A stretch of 64,000 nucleotides of DNA from Dactylonectria macrodidyma (Eukaryota > Ascomycota > Sordariomycetes > Hypocreales > Nectriaceae), in assembly GCA_020744425.1 (NCBI GenBank), contig JAGMUV010000001.1, positions 1,674,001 to 1,738,000 of the forward strand, in the 5' to 3' direction. The translations under genes and the position numbers were made by a program. The notes under the pieces were generated by a model. It had not been told where the DNA came from and made no database searches. It was given only the letters and a program-made list of their open reading frames with translations. Below are positions 53,821 through 64,000 of this stretch, one piece after another (the first letter of the stretch is position 1; every line of letters starts with the position of its first letter).

Positions 53821-54868
53821 CTATTTGGTAAGGAAACCAAGGTAATCGGCAACAATGAGCGTCACCATGCTGTGAAAGTTAGCGAATGATACACGCATAG
53901 AACCGAGAGACTTACGCGTGAGGAGCAATGCGAACGTAGTAGGTACCGAATCCACGGTAGAATCGGAAAATGCCCTCCTGCTTAGCGACCTTGCCGAAGC
54001 AATCGATCATTCCGCGGTAGGGGACCTTGCCGTCAGGGCCCTTTTGCTGCTTCTGGAGTCGGGTCTTGACGAAATCAAAGGGGAGGGAGAAGAAGGAAGC
54101 GAAGAAACCGGCAATGGCGCTGGCACTGAGGGTCTGGGCCTGGACGGAGAGATCAGTGTTGGCTTTGAGCTGAGCCTTCGCTTCGCTGAAGAAGGCAAGT
54201 TGGCCAAAGTTGAGTGCCATGGCACGGACGACGGTGGGAGCAGCTCCAGACCAGAGGGCGGCGATGCCCTCGTTCTTGGCGATGGAGCTTAAGGCGTCGA
54301 TGACGGACTTGTAGTTCTTGCGCTCGGCAAGAGGCTTGAGGCCGTCGCTCTGCATGCGGATTAGGGCTAGATCAGCAGGGTTGCCGACCATGGCGGCAAG
54401 ACCACCGGCAGTGAGACCAGCAGTGGCTCGCTCGGAAAAGCCGACTTGTCGTCCTTGATCTTTGGCCTTAGCACTGAGGTTCTTCATCAAAGTGTCGAAG
54501 ATACCAAGGCGGGCGGTGGTGTAGACGGCCTGTCGTAGGAGGCCGGCAGAGAGACCGGTGTACAAGTCGAGTGCCTTGCCACTGGAGATGATCTGTCGAG
54601 TGACGGACAAGGCGGTGGGTTTGGGGCCGGTTGCAGATCCCTCACCGGCAAGTTGGATGCGGACTTTGATCATGTCGACAGGTTGGATGACCGAAGTGGC
54701 CACCATACCACTGATGCCGCCATTGATGAAGGGTAGAGCGGCCCTGGCGATGGGAGAGTGAAGAAGATCGGTAGCGATGGCAGTCGAGTCACTCCTAGCG
54801 GCTCCGATGACCTCGCTAGTCTTGTTTCGAGCGGACTCAGCCGCCTGCTTGAGAGTTCCGGAACTCAT
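53821..54868 (-). CDS. mitochondrial carrier, oxoglutarate/malate type
   Basis: Exon 1 is 54868-53916 and the last exon is 53869-53821; the 46-nt intron has a GTAAGT donor and CTAAC branch. Total 333 residues. It has three repeats of about 100 residues, each with a carrier signature: QPVDMIKVR, NPADLALIRM and LPFDFVKTR. In the second repeat Leu replaces the usual basic residue, followed by IRM, a hallmark of the 2-oxoglutarate carrier (SLC25A11). It would swap oxoglutarate for malate across the inner mitochondrial membrane, serving the malate-aspartate shuttle and nitrogen metabolism. The N-terminal 40 residues are polar, and the short last exon (MVTLIVADYLGFLTK) completes helix 6. Confidence 0.92.
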
Positions 54869-57800
54869 GATGGTGGTGGTGGGTGGTGAAATAGTATTTG
54901 TTGGTGAAGGCCGGATCTCGAGTTCTTGACTGTCTATTAGTCAAGCAAAGAGAAGTTGATCCAAACGGGGCAGTGTCTCAAGGTGTGTATGGCGTATGAG
55001 AAGAAGGGGTGAGTTGATCTGGGGTTGGTGTAAGTGATGTGTATCAAGGTGGCAGCCGCGGGGGTTTAATATAATATGCCATCCATGGCTCTGGGGTGTG
55101 GAGAGGTGGTGGCTTACAACCGAACACGGGTTGAAGGACTCTCTCATACCATGACATCCATGGCATACAGGACAGACAGGCCGAAGAGATCCGGAGATAC
55201 ACCTCGGCCGGAGGACGGGTCCGGGTCTGCTGGGGGTGGGGGGACTTGGACAAAGTCCATGAGGCTTGAAGCTTGAGGGCGTCTCACTAAAACGAGGGGG
55301 GTGTGAATCGACGGGAGTGGAATGCCGCCAGGGTTCCGCCCGGCGGGTGGATCAAGTTGCTAGGGAGCAGATGCAGGGCTCAGGATTTGGCGAGTAGGAA
55401 TGAGGTGGGCATTGGAGAGTGGGCATTGGACATTGGGCAACGACGTTCCAGACGCAGTAGAGAGAAGAAAGCTGGCCGACATACCTAGCAGGTTTCAGGC
55501 GCGGGATGCGACGAGAAAGAGGATCGATCCGTGGGGCTGGTAGACGTGTTGCCGCAAGCGCGAAGGAGTGGGCAAACAGCTGGTGCTGGATAGGCTGGTG
55601 AAAGCCGGTATAGGTGTAGACGACGGAGATTGATGGGCGGTGCCGGGCGATTGATTTGTTGTTTAGCTGTGTAGGCTGGAGCGCAGACCGGAGATGTTGA
55701 AGGCGATGACGGGATTGAATCGGGTACAGGCACCAAAGACAACAGGCACTAGATAAGTTGACGGACTAGGAGCTCCTCGGAAACTGATATTTCGGGAAAG
55801 AGAGCGGGATCTCGCCCGGGATAGATCTGTCAAAGCGCGACCGAGGAAGAGGGCTTAGGGAGAGGAAGTGTGGAAAGAGGAGAGATTGGACGAGGTGAAG
55901 GAGTCTAAATGATCAACAACGTCAAGCCCGTCGAGGCCGAGGAAGAGGACAAGAGGTGATGACAGAAACGGGAAGGGACGGGCCAAAGACGCGGGGAAGG
56001 AGGGGGATTCGCGAATGGGCTTCTCCTTAGGTTGGTAGGTTGGGATTGATTTCACGCTTCTCGGGACGGCGAGGGACGAGAGAGTACGGACGAGTACGAG
56101 GAGGCTGCTTGTGATATTTATCCAGGCGGCCATGACGACGGTTCAAGTCATACCGTCCACTGGCGACCCTCCACCAGGCGACAGAAAGGTAAGAAAGGTA
56201 GCATCTCGGAGATATCATGGTGAGTTGTACTCCGTACTGTGAGGTTCACGGCATGTTCACGGCATGTCGGCGACATGTCGATGGCGAGGGGCTGTATCAG
56301 CTGCGATGCAATAGGTGATCATCTGCGACGTACCGACAGGTCAATGGTACCCTCACCGAGAAACGCCCAAGGTTCAGGCCATGGTGTTTTAGGCGGTGGC
56401 AGTTTGAGTAGTGCAACTCTGCAACCGCTGCTATTTGGGCGCAACTCCTGCGACTCTGCAACCTCTGGCCGCGGGGGGGCTTGCTGGTTCATGCTTCTGA
56501 AGGGCTGCGACTGGCTGGAGGGGCCCGAACGAGGCCGACGATGCTGCCATAGCGTTGCATCCAGCGCATTCATCCATTGTTCGTCCTGGCTCGCCTTCAC
56601 ACCCTCACGAGGCAGAGCAGCCATTCAAGCTGGGAGTCGCCCATCCATCTTGGGGCTGGCAACTGCGGGGTTTGGGTTTGGGGCCGCTCGGGAGGCTGCT
56701 TTTGGTGCGTGGAAGAGGGGGACGATCAAGTGACTTGAATGCTGCAAGCTACTAATACCTGGGAGTTACAAGTGTTACCTGAACAGTTGTGATTGTCGTC
56801 ATCGCGAAGAGGGGAAGCTTCCCAGCGCTTGGTTAGCTGCCTGTGGGAATGCTGCTGCTGCTGCCATCTTGGCCGTCTGTCCCATCCGGCACTTCAGGCG
56901 GCCCGTTTGCCTTGCCAAAGCCGGCCCGGGCTATTGATGAAGCTGGCAGGCTGGCAACACCCACTGCGGGCGCGACCTCTCCAGCGCTGTGCGTTGATTG
57001 AGCATATCACGTCTCGTTTGCAGCAAAAAGGGTAACGGGGCGGGACTCTGTTGACGCAGGACGTCGTCGATTAGCGGAGAGAGCTTGCAGCTGCATGCGC
57101 TGGAAGAGTTAGAGGACGCTGTAATTAGTGTGCGCTGCAATGTGATTAGTGGGCACTGTCTGCGATGAGTGGGCATGGGGGGGCTAGATTCATCACTTCT
57201 CCTCCTCCCCAATTGTTGGCCAAAGCGGAAACTTGTTTGGGGAGGGATCAGACAGACTCCAGATGAGACAACAAATCGGCGTGCAGACAAAGGAGTTCCG
57301 CGCAGTAATCCGGAGTGGAGATGGTGTTAATTCGGACGCCAGGGGTGACGTTAGGGCACCTTGTCTTGGTCCGGTCTGGACTGGCCTTGGCTGACACAAG
57401 CCCTTACAGTGTTGAGTCGTCAACCGTGGCAGTCAGAATTGGTGGCAGAATGAATGTCCGACGACAACGGAAGGGGCCAGCAGGAGAAGGCGAGGCGATT
57501 GGCGACGGAAGAGAGCAAGGCAGCCCTTGTCCGGGACCCGAAAGTGACATCCATCCAGTCGGATAATGAGCATCTTGACAAGAACCCGATGCAGCTCGCT
57601 TTAGGGTTCTCGGTCTGATTCTGGTGGGCTGTGGCAGTTTCTACGGGCTGATTCAGGTGTGGTTGAACGCTGGGGGTTGAGTGGACGGGTCGGATGGATG
57701 ATGGAAGACAGTAGATGGATGATGGATGATGGATGGAACGGCTGCGTTGCCCTGCTTTGCCGCGAATGCTTGATGCTGGCTGCATTCACTACCACGCCAG

Positions 57801-60800
57801 TTCAAGCCCAACCTCCATTTCATCCATACTCCAACCGAAAAAAAAAAAACCATCTCAGAATATCAGATCGTCATCAGCGCAACAACCGCCCACCCTCCAC
57901 GCCACCAACGCCCGCTGCTGCCGCTCCCCGACTTCACCATCCAAGCCGGAAAGGCATCAATCAGGGCCCCCCAGCAACAACAAAAAAAAGAATACACGCT
58001 TCCCCCAGGCGCTAGATCCTGAAAGCCCCCGGGCCCGGGCCGGGGAGGGCAAGGCCCAGCTTCTCCCCTCCAGCTCTGGGAGACGCCATGCTTGCTTTTT
58101 TGCTCTAAGGGGGCTTGCAGATGCTGTAATTCTGCATAATTAGCCTCGCAGGCGACTGCTGCAGTGAGAGTGCGAGCGGGGAGGGAGGGGGGGTTTGCTG
58201 ATGATGCCATGTGCCTTTCCATCAAGGTTTCTCAACGTAGGCAGGGAGCAATTCGTTGACTCTATCAAAAGTGGTCATGAACACGGCGATGTCATGATAT
58301 GCTCGAGTCGAGTTACAAACCCCCCAAACCGTGTCTGGCCGCGGCGCTAGCGACTACTACTCATGACGATGGACCCAACAAAAGGGACGAACGAGCAAGC
58401 ATCAACGAGCACTAACAAGCATCAGGTCGCATCGACCAGTTCTCCAGCATACTCCGTACGGAGTACAGCATCAAAGAATTCAAGGCTTCCACAGGCGACT
58501 CATTTGCATTGCGGGCCGTCTCTCCTCATATCCTCCCCTCCACCATCCATCTGCTCCACCATATCTCGTCCTCCACCATATCCAACCCCATCAACTCCAG
58601 CTCGGCTCGCCAATATAGACGACTGCTCGGCTCGGACCACGCCTCCGACGTTCCCCCCGGACCTAGTGACTCCACCCCCTCCCCGTGTAAGCCATCATCG
58701 AGATGGGCGAGAGAAGAAGAAGAAAAACCTCGCATCAGCACAGAAAACAACGACGCAATGGGTGGTTACATGTTTGAGGGATGAGGTGCATGATGTGCGG
58801 TGCCCGATCACGCATCGGCCAGGGATGCCATGCCCCCCTTGCCAGGAACCAGCTCAGAAGGGGGCCATGTCAGTGACCCATCAAAAGTCAAAAGGGTTGT
58901 ATACGGATGCAGCACGTAGGAGGAACCCATCGTCGAGCACACCCTCACCCTTGGAGGCCCGTCAACGACGACACCCCTTGGACGGTTAGACTGCGCCTCA
59001 GACGCTCGGTGACAGAGGTCAGACAAAAAAAAAACATTCAACTCCTTGGACCAGACCGAGCCCAGACCATTCCTCCATCAGTAGTGTCAAAGCTGTTTAG
59101 AGCCTTGTTAAAGCCGCAACACGACCGTGCTTTCCCACAAGCGTCATGTTCCATGGTCCATGGTTGAGGTTATATCCTCGGTTATGGACCGCGATGGGCT
59201 CACTGCGCTGTCGCAACACGTCACTTTGGGGTTGCAAGTCCGGGGGACCCAAGGCCGAGCCCAGTGAGAGATTTAAGTTGCGTGTTTTGCAGACCTTTGG
59301 GCCTGGGTTCTTTCCCCGGAGATGCATCTTCGGCTTCCCGATGAATGCGGTCTTGTCAATCATGGTGTTGTTGTCGTCGTCGGTTGGGCTGCTCCATGGG
59401 CCAGGCCATGGCTTACGAGGGCACGTAACCATCCATCCCTCCATTCCCAGTCTATCTATCCATGCTGCGGCGACAGCACATGGTTTGGCCGCGCATGGCA
59501 TGGCATGGCAATCAGCAGTGCATGGCTGAGAGGGTGTTGAATGTAAGAGAGTGTGTGTGAGAGTGAGTGAGTGCGGTACAGAACAATGACGTCGCTCAAC
59601 AGCCTCATTAGAAGCAGCAATGACATGGCAGTTTGCTAGTACGGTCATTCTCCGCCGTCTGGTCGTACAGAACCCCTCCGGCTCTATCTCGCGGCATTCA
59701 CAGTTACCCATCCCATCTGTTCCGTCCTATCCCACGCCAGCTCCTCCTCGGCCACGGGCCCAACAAAGACGCCTCATCCCACGCCAGCGGCTTTTCAGGC
59801 GGCAACGAGGCTAAAGCGGGTGTCCTAACATCATATCCTATCGCATGCCGGCTCCAGTAGGCTTGCAACTCCCAGCCGCGGCCGGCAGCCCTTCCAGGGC
59901 CGGGACGAGCCCCCCCTTACCCTCGATAGTGCAGGACGTGGGCTCTAGAACCCCGAGATAGCGTCTTTCTTCTTTCTTCTTCCTCAATCCTCCCCCCTGG
60001 TGCAACCTCAGAGCTTGGGCCATGGTGGGGTTCGTCGGTGGATTTTGGGGGAGTGGAGAGGCGGCCGTCTGTAAGTCCGCCCCTCTGTCCAAAGTCCCCG
60101 ACCCCTGCCAGATGCGATGCTGCTCGGTATTCGTATGTAAGCAAACAACAAAGACGCTATGAGAGTCTCAATATCCAGCTATGATGCTATGATGTGACAG
60201 TTGGGGCTTCAACAATACGGCAAACACGTCGGGGAGTGAAAATAGAAGACGGTCAAGATGCAGACCTCGCCGAGCTGACCCCAACCCCCAAAGCTCACCG
60301 AGTTGTCGAACTTCTCAACCCCAAAACTTGTCAGGATCGTCTCCCGTGTGAGCCCACTCCCGCCCGTTCAACGTCAACGCAATCGGACCTACGTTGGGGG
60401 AGGCCAGGGGGGTCACTAAGCAGACGAGGCCCAAGATGGCGGCACCTTCGGGGCTTAGGCTCATCAGCCTGGGGCACATCTTGCAGTTGGAAGCCGACGG
60501 GACTGGGGGTGCTTCGACCGCATGGCGCTTGCGTCGTTTATCCGATCCTTGGATTGATTGGGGGTGGTCGAATTCTTCACGCCAAACCAATGCAGGTCTT
60601 GTAGGTTCGCCTTAGACCGCCGCTATTCTCGGTGCCGGTCTTGACGTGGATATGTCATATCCGATCATGTTCAATGGAGCTACCGGTACATGACATCGAA
60701 GTTCGGGCTCGGAGCGGCGTTGACCGAGCTAGACCGAGACAGATGGCATCTCAGCAAGCCATCTTGGTAAGGATACCAACACTTTTTTACACTGGGGAAC

Positions 60801-61597
60801 TCGGTGAACATGCCTGTGACTGTGGGGGGGCTTTATCATGGTTGGTGGCTTGATGAAGCACGAGACAATGCGATGCAAGAGACTGTATGAGAGCGAAACA
60901 AGCACGCTCGGCGCCCAAACCAAAGTAAAACATCACACCATGCGCTCGTCCATTGGTGCAATAAACAGGCTTTTCGCCCTCTTGCTTACCGGGGGCCGCC
61001 TCGGAGATCACGATACTCCCACGACAAGTCGCCAGATTTCAACATCCAGAAACAGTTCCGCGGCGGCTTGCACGGGCATCCGAAAAGGGCAAGACATGAA
61101 AGGTTTGTGTCTCTTTGCTTGGTCGTTTCTCTCCCCCATGCCATGCTCACCCCCTTGCTCCTTTTTGGTCTCTCTCTAGGCTAGACAGCACCATGTCGAC
61201 ACGGCTGGTTGGTCGGCCGGCATTGAATGTGCGAGCGAGGGCACCATGATGGAGTGATTTACGTCGTTGCAGCCCTGTCGCCCTACCGGGAATCTAGCCC
61301 CATCATGCGACGCTGATGCAGACCGGGGTCATGATTGGTCGGTTCGGCAGGTCATCATCAAACCTCCAAGCCCGTGTGGCGTTGATCTTGGGGAGAGAGA
61401 ATTAATTTGCAGGGACAACTGGACAAGGGTGAGAGCCGCAACTTGATGTCCGGATGGCCCACTCAACGACTTTGAAGTTTGCCAGGTTCTCCACGGGCCG
61501 CCGCATCAGCCTCCTCCTCAACCAACCTCACCCACTCTATCCGACTACGTATGTACGTATGTACACTAGCCCTCATCAAACACGAAGAGGCCTCTTC
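54869..61597. other. 6.7 kb region without a supported gene
   Basis: The first 300 bases are the carrier gene's promoter, with an AT-rich TATA-like stretch at 55065-55077. The rest is GC- and CT-rich, with short repeats such as GATGGAT units at 57690-57735, poly-A runs (57839, 59026) and many short frames of poor composition. I tested the longer ones (56239-56733, 58363-58989, 59097-59711, 60194-60604) and none has motifs or consistent splice partners. A long untranslated leader, noncoding transcript or decayed repeats could be present. Confidence 0.4.
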
Positions 61598-62827
61598 TTA
61601 GAAGACAGCCGGGAAGTTGCCGAGCCGGCCTCCATCCACCGTCACCACTGCCCCGTTGGTGTAGGCGCCCGCTCGGGACGCGAGATAGAGCAACGTGCCC
61701 GCCATGTCTTGCTCGTCGCCCAGCCGCCGCATCGGAACGGCCGTTGCAGGGACTGGTACGGTGACGGGGACACTCGCATTCGCAGTTGTAGTTGCAGGCC
61801 CGCTCGGCGCACCCTCCCCGCCCCCGTAGAGCCTGACGATGGGCGCCGACATCTCGCTCGGGAACACTGGGCACAGCTCATGTCAGTATGTGCTTCGGAC
61901 AAGGCACGTCCCAATATCCGAGGTTACTCGACGGCAAATGAAACGAGAGGCAAATGCCACGACAATAATAACAGGTCCGACTTACACCCTGGCGCAATAC
62001 AGTTTGCCCTGGATACACCGCCGGGTCAGCCAAACGCCAGAATAACCGAGCAATGCCGTCGGAATATCACTCATCCTCATCCTCCTCATGGCCCAGCTGG
62101 AACGGGGGAAGGAGGCCTCAAGTTTTAACACACTCACCGGATATTCCACTGCGGTAGTGCAACCGACAGCTGTTTCGACGCCAACGTCGCCGCCGCCTTG
62201 CTCTGGCCGTACGCGTACCCTCCTGGCGCTTTCTTGTTGTAACCCCCAATCGAGCTCGTAACGATGACCTGCGATGACTGCGACACGTTACCGGCCTGGT
62301 TGCCCTTGTCCAACAGCTTCAGGAACGACATGGTCGTGTACCAAACCGCCGCTGTGTTGATGGCAAACGGCTGCACGTAGGCGTCGAAGTCGTGAGCCAA
62401 GTGCTGGTTTGCCCATTCCTCGAGCGTAGTTTCAGGCGTCGGAGCCTTGACTTGAGGCCCGCCGATGCCTGCGTTGCACACCAATAGGTTCAGGTATCCT
62501 GCGTCCTTTTCGACAACCGCCACTGCTTCCTCCAAGCTACTCTTGCTTGTTACATCGCACTGGATGGGTATCACGTTGGGACCAACAGAAGTAGCTGTCT
62601 GCTGTAGAACGTCCAGTCGACGCCCTGCAATGTATACCTTGGCAGCGCCGTTGATAGCGAGAGCCTTGGTCATCATAAGCCCGATACCTGCTTTAGTCAG
62701 TGTTACTCGTTTGTAAAACCAGACTCGTCAACTTACCAGAGCCTCCGCCGGTGACTAGAGCCACTAGCCCGTTCACATTGAATAGAGAGCCTGCCTCAAG
62801 GGTAGCTGAGTTGCTTTGGGAAGTCAT
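61598..62827 (-). CDS. short-chain dehydrogenase/reductase with 23-nt internal exon
   Basis: Exons 62827-62737, 62687-62138, 62008-61986 and 61866-61598 give 310 residues. Introns are 49, 129 and 119 nt; donors GTAAGT, GTGAGT and GTAAGT. Joints restore VTGGGSGIGLMMTK and NIRANCIAPGLFPSEMSAP, both textbook SDR blocks. Cofactor motif TGGGSGIG, NAG in VCNAGIG, the catalytic Ser in IVTSSIGG and YGQSK are present. The C-terminal GAVVTVDGGRLG is typical of classical SDRs. It reduces or oxidises an unknown alcohol/ketone with NAD(P), presumably in the cytosol. The 23-nt exon codes only ANCIAPG plus split codons and is easy to miss. Initiation at 62827 matches the usual short lead before the Rossmann strand. 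Confidence 0.9.
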
Positions 62828-63226
62828 GTTAACGAGATTGGGTTATCACTGTGTAGTTGCTTGTCCCAATATCCTAATCAAAATCGACCAAACAGAAGGG
62901 CACAAGCACACTAGTTTGGTATGATGAAGCGAAAGATAGAAGAGATGTTGAGTCAACTCCTAACCTCTTCTCGGGATGACGCAGTTCCTATCTGCCCCCG
63001 CATCATCAAAACCCCCACCATCGTCAAGTGGGTTAAAACAAGGGTAAGAGGTGTCAAGTTGCATTGCTAGCCGCGCACTGTACGGCCTGACCTAAATTAT
63101 GACGCGAGCACAGTAATCACTGAATTACCAACACCGTCTAGAATTTCTTCGACTTTTGTCGTGGAGTTTCTGTCTGCATCACTAGATATTACCATCTCAA
63201 GCTACGAAACCACACTCCCTGCCACA
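62828..63226. promoter_or_regulatory. divergent intergenic region
   Basis: About 400 bases that hold the promoters of the SDR and the BUD22-like genes. No clear TATA box or other element. Confidence 0.4.
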
Positions 63227-64000
63227 ATGTCAAAACGAAAGCGATCGAGCGAACCGACCTTGCAAGAGCGACTCAACAAGCACTCGGACGAAATCTCCCG
63301 CGCCCTCAAGGCTGCCAAAGGCCTCGAGCGACAACGCCTAAGTAAGCGTGTTCACGAGAATGGCGTCACACCCGAGAAGAAGGAGCGTTTAGAACGCGAG
63401 ATTACTGTTCTCAAGGTACATTGGTGTCAATGAATCACGTTCGAAGGATGCGATTGACTAACGCCGACTCACAGTCTCTCGACCTCCATCAGACCGCTCG
63501 CGCGCACATGCACGGCTCCCTCCTCAAAGTCAAGGCCATCGCCGAGTCCGAAGACCTCCCCGAAGACCTACGACGAGGCCTCGCCAAACCAAATCTCTCA
63601 GAAGAGGAGCGCGTCGCCCTCCACAATGTCACAAGCGGACTGTACAACCGCGACCCAGTCAAGCAGGCCGTTGACCGGGCTGTCACAGCCGTGTGCGAGT
63701 TCCTCAACGTGCCTGTCCCCAAGAAAGGCAAGCGCGTGCGCAAGGGGAAGCAAGACAAGGAAGAACAGGATGACCAATTAGCGAGTAAAGGGGAAGGGAA
63801 GGAAAAACAAAAGGATGAACAAGTACCGGAAGTAAACGAGGAGGACGTGGTGGAGTCAGTGGAGGACGATGAAGAATCAGACTTCCGAGGTTTCTCTGAC
63901 GAACCTGGCGAGGCCGAGGAGCTTGATAGTGAGGAAGAGGCCGACGAGGAAGAGAAATTCTCTCAATACGATCACCTTCTCGGTGGCTCCTCCGACGAGG
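63227..64000 (+). CDS. BUD22: BUD22-like rRNA-processing protein, truncated by window end
   Basis: Exon 1 is 63227-63415; a 59-nt intron (GTACAT donor, CTAAC branch, CAG acceptor) leads to exon 2 at 63475, which runs off the window. The start MSKRKRSSEPTLQERLNKH is basic; a helical region follows (EISRALKAAKGLERQRLSKR, ERLEREITVLK, then SLDLHQTARAHM), then VPVPKKGKRVRKGKQDK and a long Glu/Asp-rich tract with FRGFSDEPGEAEE. This order is that of Bud22/SRF-binding-protein-1 family proteins, which act in the nucleolus in small-subunit ribosome maturation. The conserved C-terminal part is outside the window, so the call rests on the N-terminus. Confidence 0.72.

Noticed and set aside
1..64000. 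CRISPR array, bacterial operon or integrated virus
   Set aside because: No regularly spaced repeats with unique spacers, and no phage, viral or bacterial gene sets; the gene structures are eukaryotic throughout.

Overview
This window is nuclear DNA of a filamentous ascomycete, most likely a sordariomycete. The protein families point that way: an Xpc/Rad4 homologue, a Vip1 RRM protein, a Bud22-like protein, a fungal rhodopsin-like (PTH11-type) receptor and a Zn(II)2Cys6 regulator. So do the many 45-80 nt introns with GTAAGT-like donors and CTAAC/CTGAC branch sites, and the tRNA genes with internal introns. There is no bacterial or viral gene order, no CRISPR array, and no intact transposon that I could recognise.

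Layout. 0-12.4 kb is ordinary gene space: the 3' end of an unidentified gene, a membrane-anchored M24 aminopeptidase facing a GIT1-like MFS permease, a four-exon unknown gene, a coiled-coil protein, a Ser-rich leucine-heptad protein, a small stress-type peptide gene and vip1. 12.4-23 kb is accessory and damaged. It holds a Cys-rich gene whose frame is interrupted by one TAG, a duplicated F-box/Cys-motif gene with two stops, and a 2,2-dialkylglycine decarboxylase-like gene with a stop and a 2-nt frameshift; the last lies beside an intact Zn(II)2Cys6 regulator. 23-27.7 kb is gene-poor.

27.7-45.1 kb holds an eight-exon PTH11-type receptor, tRNA-Asp, a Cys-rich unknown, a large ABCA-type transporter, the RAD4/XPC gene and a convergent pair of NAD(P)-dependent reductases (extended SDR and MDR enoyl-reductase-like). 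Upstream of the MDR gene is a striking CCG-N10-CGG palindrome preceded by 13-bp direct repeats. 45.1-53.8 kb is again gene-poor and contains a thioredoxin-like gene, three tRNA-His(GTG)-type genes with different short introns, and a decayed protease-like reading frame. 53.8-64 kb has an oxoglutarate-carrier-type mitochondrial gene, a 6.7 kb stretch without a convincing gene, an SDR with a 23-nt internal exon, and the 5' part of a BUD22-like gene.

Housekeeping genes (carrier, RAD4, vip1, BUD22, M24) have clean gene structures. The accessory islands around 15-21 kb and 51.7-53.2 kb carry an unusual number of in-frame stops in otherwise conserved frames. Spliced models were assembled by hand. 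All multi-exon models given here keep total coding length divisible by three, but none was checked against transcripts or databases.
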